Below, in pieces: positions 39,447 through 42,153 of a DNA stretch of 42,153 bases (its first letter is position 1; every line of letters begins with the position of its first letter). The position numbers and the translations under genes were made by a program. Source of the stretch: Candidatus Omnitrophota bacterium (GTDB lineage: Bacteria > Omnitrophota > Gorgyraeia > Aquiviventales > Aquiviventaceae). The notes beneath the pieces are model-generated. The model was not told where the DNA came from, ran no database searches, and saw nothing but the letters and a program-made list of their open reading frames with translations. The stretch spans positions 1-42,153 of the forward strand of contig JACPAY010000003.1 in NCBI GenBank assembly GCA_016180575.1, given 5' to 3'.

Positions 39447-41143
39447 CAGAGGGCTTCCGGCGCGGTCACGTACTCGCAGATGGTCCGGGCGATCTCCGCC
39501 GGGAGGTCGCCCCCGGAGCCTCCGTACTCGGCCAGCACGGCGATCGCCGCGCGCGGATGGTCGACAGGGCAAAAGCCCACGAACCAGCCGTGGGTCCGGC
39601 CGGGGACATGGGTCTGCGCCGTGCCCGTCTTGCCCGCGGCGGAGACGAGCGGACTGAACGCCCGATGGCCGGTGCCGTCGGGATCGCGGACCACCGCCTC
39701 CATGCCGGCGCGCACCGCCTCAAACGTCTCCGGGGACCAGGGGATCGGCCGGCGGGACGGCCGCCGGGGCGGCGGCCGGTGGGCGATCTCCCGCACGACC
39801 CACGGCTCCACCGCCCAGCCGTGGTTGGCAAAGGCCGCGGCCATGACCGCGGCCTGCAGCACCGTGACCAGCACCTCCCCCTGGCCCATGGCCAGCATGG
39901 CGACTTCCCCTTCGGTCAGCGGGCGATCGGGAAGATGCCCGCGCTGCTCCTCCAGCGGCCACCCGGTCCGCCGGGACAACCCGACCGCTTCCAGGGCCGC
40001 GCGCAGGCGCTTCAGCCCCAGCCGACGGCCGATCTGCATGAAGTACACGTTGCAGGACTGCATGAGGGCGTCCCGCAGCGTCATCGGACCATGGCCGTCC
40101 AGATTCCAGCAGTGGAAGACCCGATCGCCGATCGTGAGCGAGCCCGGGCAGACGATCGTCGTCGACGGGGTGATCACACCCGCCTCCAGGGCGGCGGAGG
40201 CGGCGACCAGCTTGAGGATCGAGCCCGGCAGGTAGACCCCGACGGTCGTCCGGTTCATCAGGGGTGAGCGCGGATCGTCAAGCAGCGACCGGATGACGGG
40301 CGTCTCCGGATCGATGAACGCCTCCGGCTGGAACGCCGGCACGCTGACCATTGCCAGCACCTCGCCGGTTTCGGGATCGAGGACCACGCACCCGCCCGCC
40401 TGCGTCCCGAACGCCTGTTCGATGAGCGACTGGAGCTGCGCGTCGAGGGTCAGGGTGACCTTGGAACCGGCCTCCGGCGTGCGCCGCCCGATCACCCGGA
40501 CCTGCCTCGCGCGATGGTCGACCTCCACCATGAGGCCGCCCGAGCGCCCCCGCAGCTCCTCATCCAGCAGCCGCTCGAGCCCGGAGCGCCCCACGAGGTG
40601 CTGCGGGCGGACCCCGTACGATTTCAGGGCCGGGAGCTCCTCGGCGGTGGGCTGGCTCAGGTACCCGAGGAGCTGCGCGGCGCTCGACCCGCCGGGATAA
40701 TGCCGGACCGTTTCCGGCTTCACAAAGAGTCCAGGAAACTGCCACCGCGTTTCTTCGAGGCGGATCGCCACCTCCTTGGGGACATACGAGACGACGGTGG
40801 CCGGCATGAAGGCCAGGCTCCGCTCGCGCCGGTATTCGCGGTTGAGGGCGTCAGGAGAGCGGTGCGTGAGGGCGCCGATATGCCGGAGGACCCCGGGGAA
40901 GTCCTCCAGCTCCTGCGGCACGATGGCCACGCGGAAGACGGTCTGGTTGGAGGCGAGCAACCGTCCGCGCCGGTCGAGAATGAGCCCTCGAGGGGCCGGC
41001 TCGGGCACGAGCCGCAGGCGGTTCTGCTCGGCAAGCCGGCGGTAGTGGGCGCCTCGGACCAGCTGCAGGTGCACGAGCCGGACCACCAGCAGCCCCAGCG
41101 CCAGCGAGAGGATGAGCTGTAACCGGACGAGCCGACCCGTCAT
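39446..41143 (-). CDS. mrdA: Penicillin-binding protein 2
   Basis: PRGLILDRRGRLLASN; YLPGSILK (SxxK); SCN; GKTGTAQ. Confidence 0.95.
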   Translation of the reverse strand: MTGRLVRLQLILSLALGLLVVRLVHLQLVRGAHYRRLAEQNRLRLVPEPAPRGLILDRRGRLLASNQTVFRVAIVPQELEDFPGVLRHIGALTHRSPDALNREYRRERSLAFMPATVVSYVPKEVAIRLEETRWQFPGLFVKPETVRHYPGGSSAAQLLGYLSQPTAEELPALKSYGVRPQHLVGRSGLERLLDEELRGRSGGLMVEVDHRARQVRVIGRRTPEAGSKVTLTLDAQLQSLIEQAFGTQAGGCVVLDPETGEVLAMVSVPAFQPEAFIDPETPVIRSLLDDPRSPLMNRTTVGVYLPGSILKLVAASAALEAGVITPSTTIVCPGSLTIGDRVFHCWNLDGHGPMTLRDALMQSCNVYFMQIGRRLGLKRLRAALEAVGLSRRTGWPLEEQRGHLPDRPLTEGEVAMLAMGQGEVLVTVLQAAVMAAAFANHGWAVEPWVVREIAHRPPPRRPSRRPIPWSPETFEAVRAGMEAVVRDPDGTGHRAFSPLVSAAGKTGTAQTHVPGRTHGWFVGFCPVDHPRAAIAVLAEYGGSGGDLPAEIARTICEYVTAPEAL

Positions 41144-41565
41144 GGCAACGCGAGCCGGCGGACGAGGGGGAGCGCGGCGCAGGTCATCCCCACGTGGATG
41201 ACGGCCAATCCCACCAGCGGCACCGACCAGAGGTTATGGAGCCAGAGCGACCCGAAGGTCAGGCAGGCGGCGGCCCCTCCGAGCAGAATCGCCTGCACCT
41301 TGGCATCGGCCGCGTCCCAGCGCCGGCCCAAGACCTGCACGGCCGCTCCGACCGCCAGGTAGCCGGCGAGCAGCGGCGCCTGGAATCGAACCGCCCAGAG
41401 GACGGTCCAGAGCCCCGCGATCCCTGAGAGGAGGAGCCAGCGCCCGGGCGAGCGGGCGACCGCCACGACCAGGCCCAGCAGCGTCAGGTCGGGCACCCAC
41501 CACGGCCAGGGGATGACCTGGGCCATCACCGCGTGGACGATGAGACAGACCAGCAGCAGGGCCAT
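41140..41565 (-). CDS. mreD: Rod shape-determining protein MreD
   Basis: Small multi-TM protein MALLLVCLIVHAVMAQVIPWPWWVPDLTLLGLVVAVARSPG...; ATG at 41565 overlaps the mreC stop. Confidence 0.85.
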   Translation of the reverse strand: MALLLVCLIVHAVMAQVIPWPWWVPDLTLLGLVVAVARSPGRWLLLSGIAGLWTVLWAVRFQAPLLAGYLAVGAAVQVLGRRWDAADAKVQAILLGGAAACLTFGSLWLHNLWSVPLVGLAVIHVGMTCAALPLVRRLALP

Positions 41566-42153
41566 CACGAGCTGTCCGGCGGAAGGCAGAGGACCTCTTC
41601 CAATCGTCCCAGGCGCGCCGCGGGCGCGACGGAAGCCCACGCCGCCCCCACCTGCTCATCCCGGACGACCTGGCCCACCGTCCCGAGCGGCATGCCTTTC
41701 GGGAATTGGCCCCCGAGGCCGGCCGTCACCACGCGGTCCCCTTCCTGGACATCCGCGTCCACATCGAGATAGAGGAGCTCGCAGCGCCCTCGGCCGCGGC
41801 CGACGAGCAACCCCGTCTCGCGGGACCGCTCCACGAGCGCCGCCACACGGCTCTCGGGATCCGTCAGGAGCGTCACCAGGGCGGTCGCGGCGTGCAGCTC
41901 GGTCACGCGGCCGACGAGGCCCGCGGCGTCCAGGATCACGCTCTCCCGGCTGAGGCCCTGGCGCTCGCCGTGGTCCAGGAGAACCGTCTGCTGCGTCGGA
42001 ATGGTGGAGCGGCCGATGACGAGCGCCACCAGGCCCCGTCGGCCCGGCGGGACCGTCTCGAGGAGCCGGCCGGCCTGCTGGGCGTGGCGCAGCCCCTCGC
42101 GCGCCTGCGCGTCTTCCACCTGTCGCTGCAGCAGCTCGGCCCGGAGGGCATCG
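41565..42153 (-). CDS. mreC: Rod shape-determining protein MreC (5' end truncated by window edge)
   Basis: Coiled coil then ALVIGRSTIPTQQTVLLDHGERQGLSRESVILDAAGLVGRVTELHAATALVTLLTDPESRVAALVERSRETGLLVGRGRGRCELLYLDVDADVQEGDRVVTAGLGGQFPKGMPLGTV. Confidence 0.92.
   Translation of the reverse strand, partial: DALRAELLQRQVEDAQAREGLRHAQQAGRLLETVPPGRRGLVALVIGRSTIPTQQTVLLDHGERQGLSRESVILDAAGLVGRVTELHAATALVTLLTDPESRVAALVERSRETGLLVGRGRGRCELLYLDVDADVQEGDRVVTAGLGGQFPKGMPLGTVGQVVRDEQVGAAWASVAPAARLGRLEEVLCLPPDSS

Overview
GC-rich bacterial chromosome segment, nearly all coded on the minus strand (only cinA is clearly plus). The likely source is an uncultured lineage; I cannot assign a taxon. Blocks in minus-strand transcription order (high to low coordinates): mreC(partial)-mreD-mrdA-rodA; a type IV pilus (T4P) cluster (RHH-like protein-pilT-MshEN protein-two PilB/GspE ATPases-pilC, then pilA-pilM-pilN-pilO-pilP-pilQ-small coiled-coil protein); cvpA-dnaG-rpoD; two tRNAs; zinc-ribbon protein-rnhA-rnpB; rpsO-pnp-ftsK-rodZ-like-rimO-pgsA-pgpA-thpR; recA-degP-recX-alaS-hisD-hisB-hisH-hisA-hisF(partial). 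Most interesting: (1) a convincing c-di-GMP-I (GEMM-I) riboswitch plus intrinsic terminator heading the pilT/MshEN/pilB/pilC block, downstream of a 20-bp palindrome overlapping its -35, so c-di-GMP may act both on RNA and on MshEN domains; (2) a second long structured, terminator-ended leader before pilA that only partly resembles GEMM; (3) a family of about 95-135 nt intergenic palindromic repeats (five copies) whose terminal inverted repeats and stems covary between copies, with a nested 33-nt palindromic insertion, and which supply stop codons to neighbouring genes; (4) a second covarying hairpin repeat that encodes the PilP N-terminus and the RimO C-terminus; (5) out-of-frame lesions in hisA and pgsA; (6) twin 16-bp palindromes spaced 21 bp abutting the cvpA-dnaG-rpoD promoter. 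All calls are from reading the sequence and translations; no searches or folding were run.
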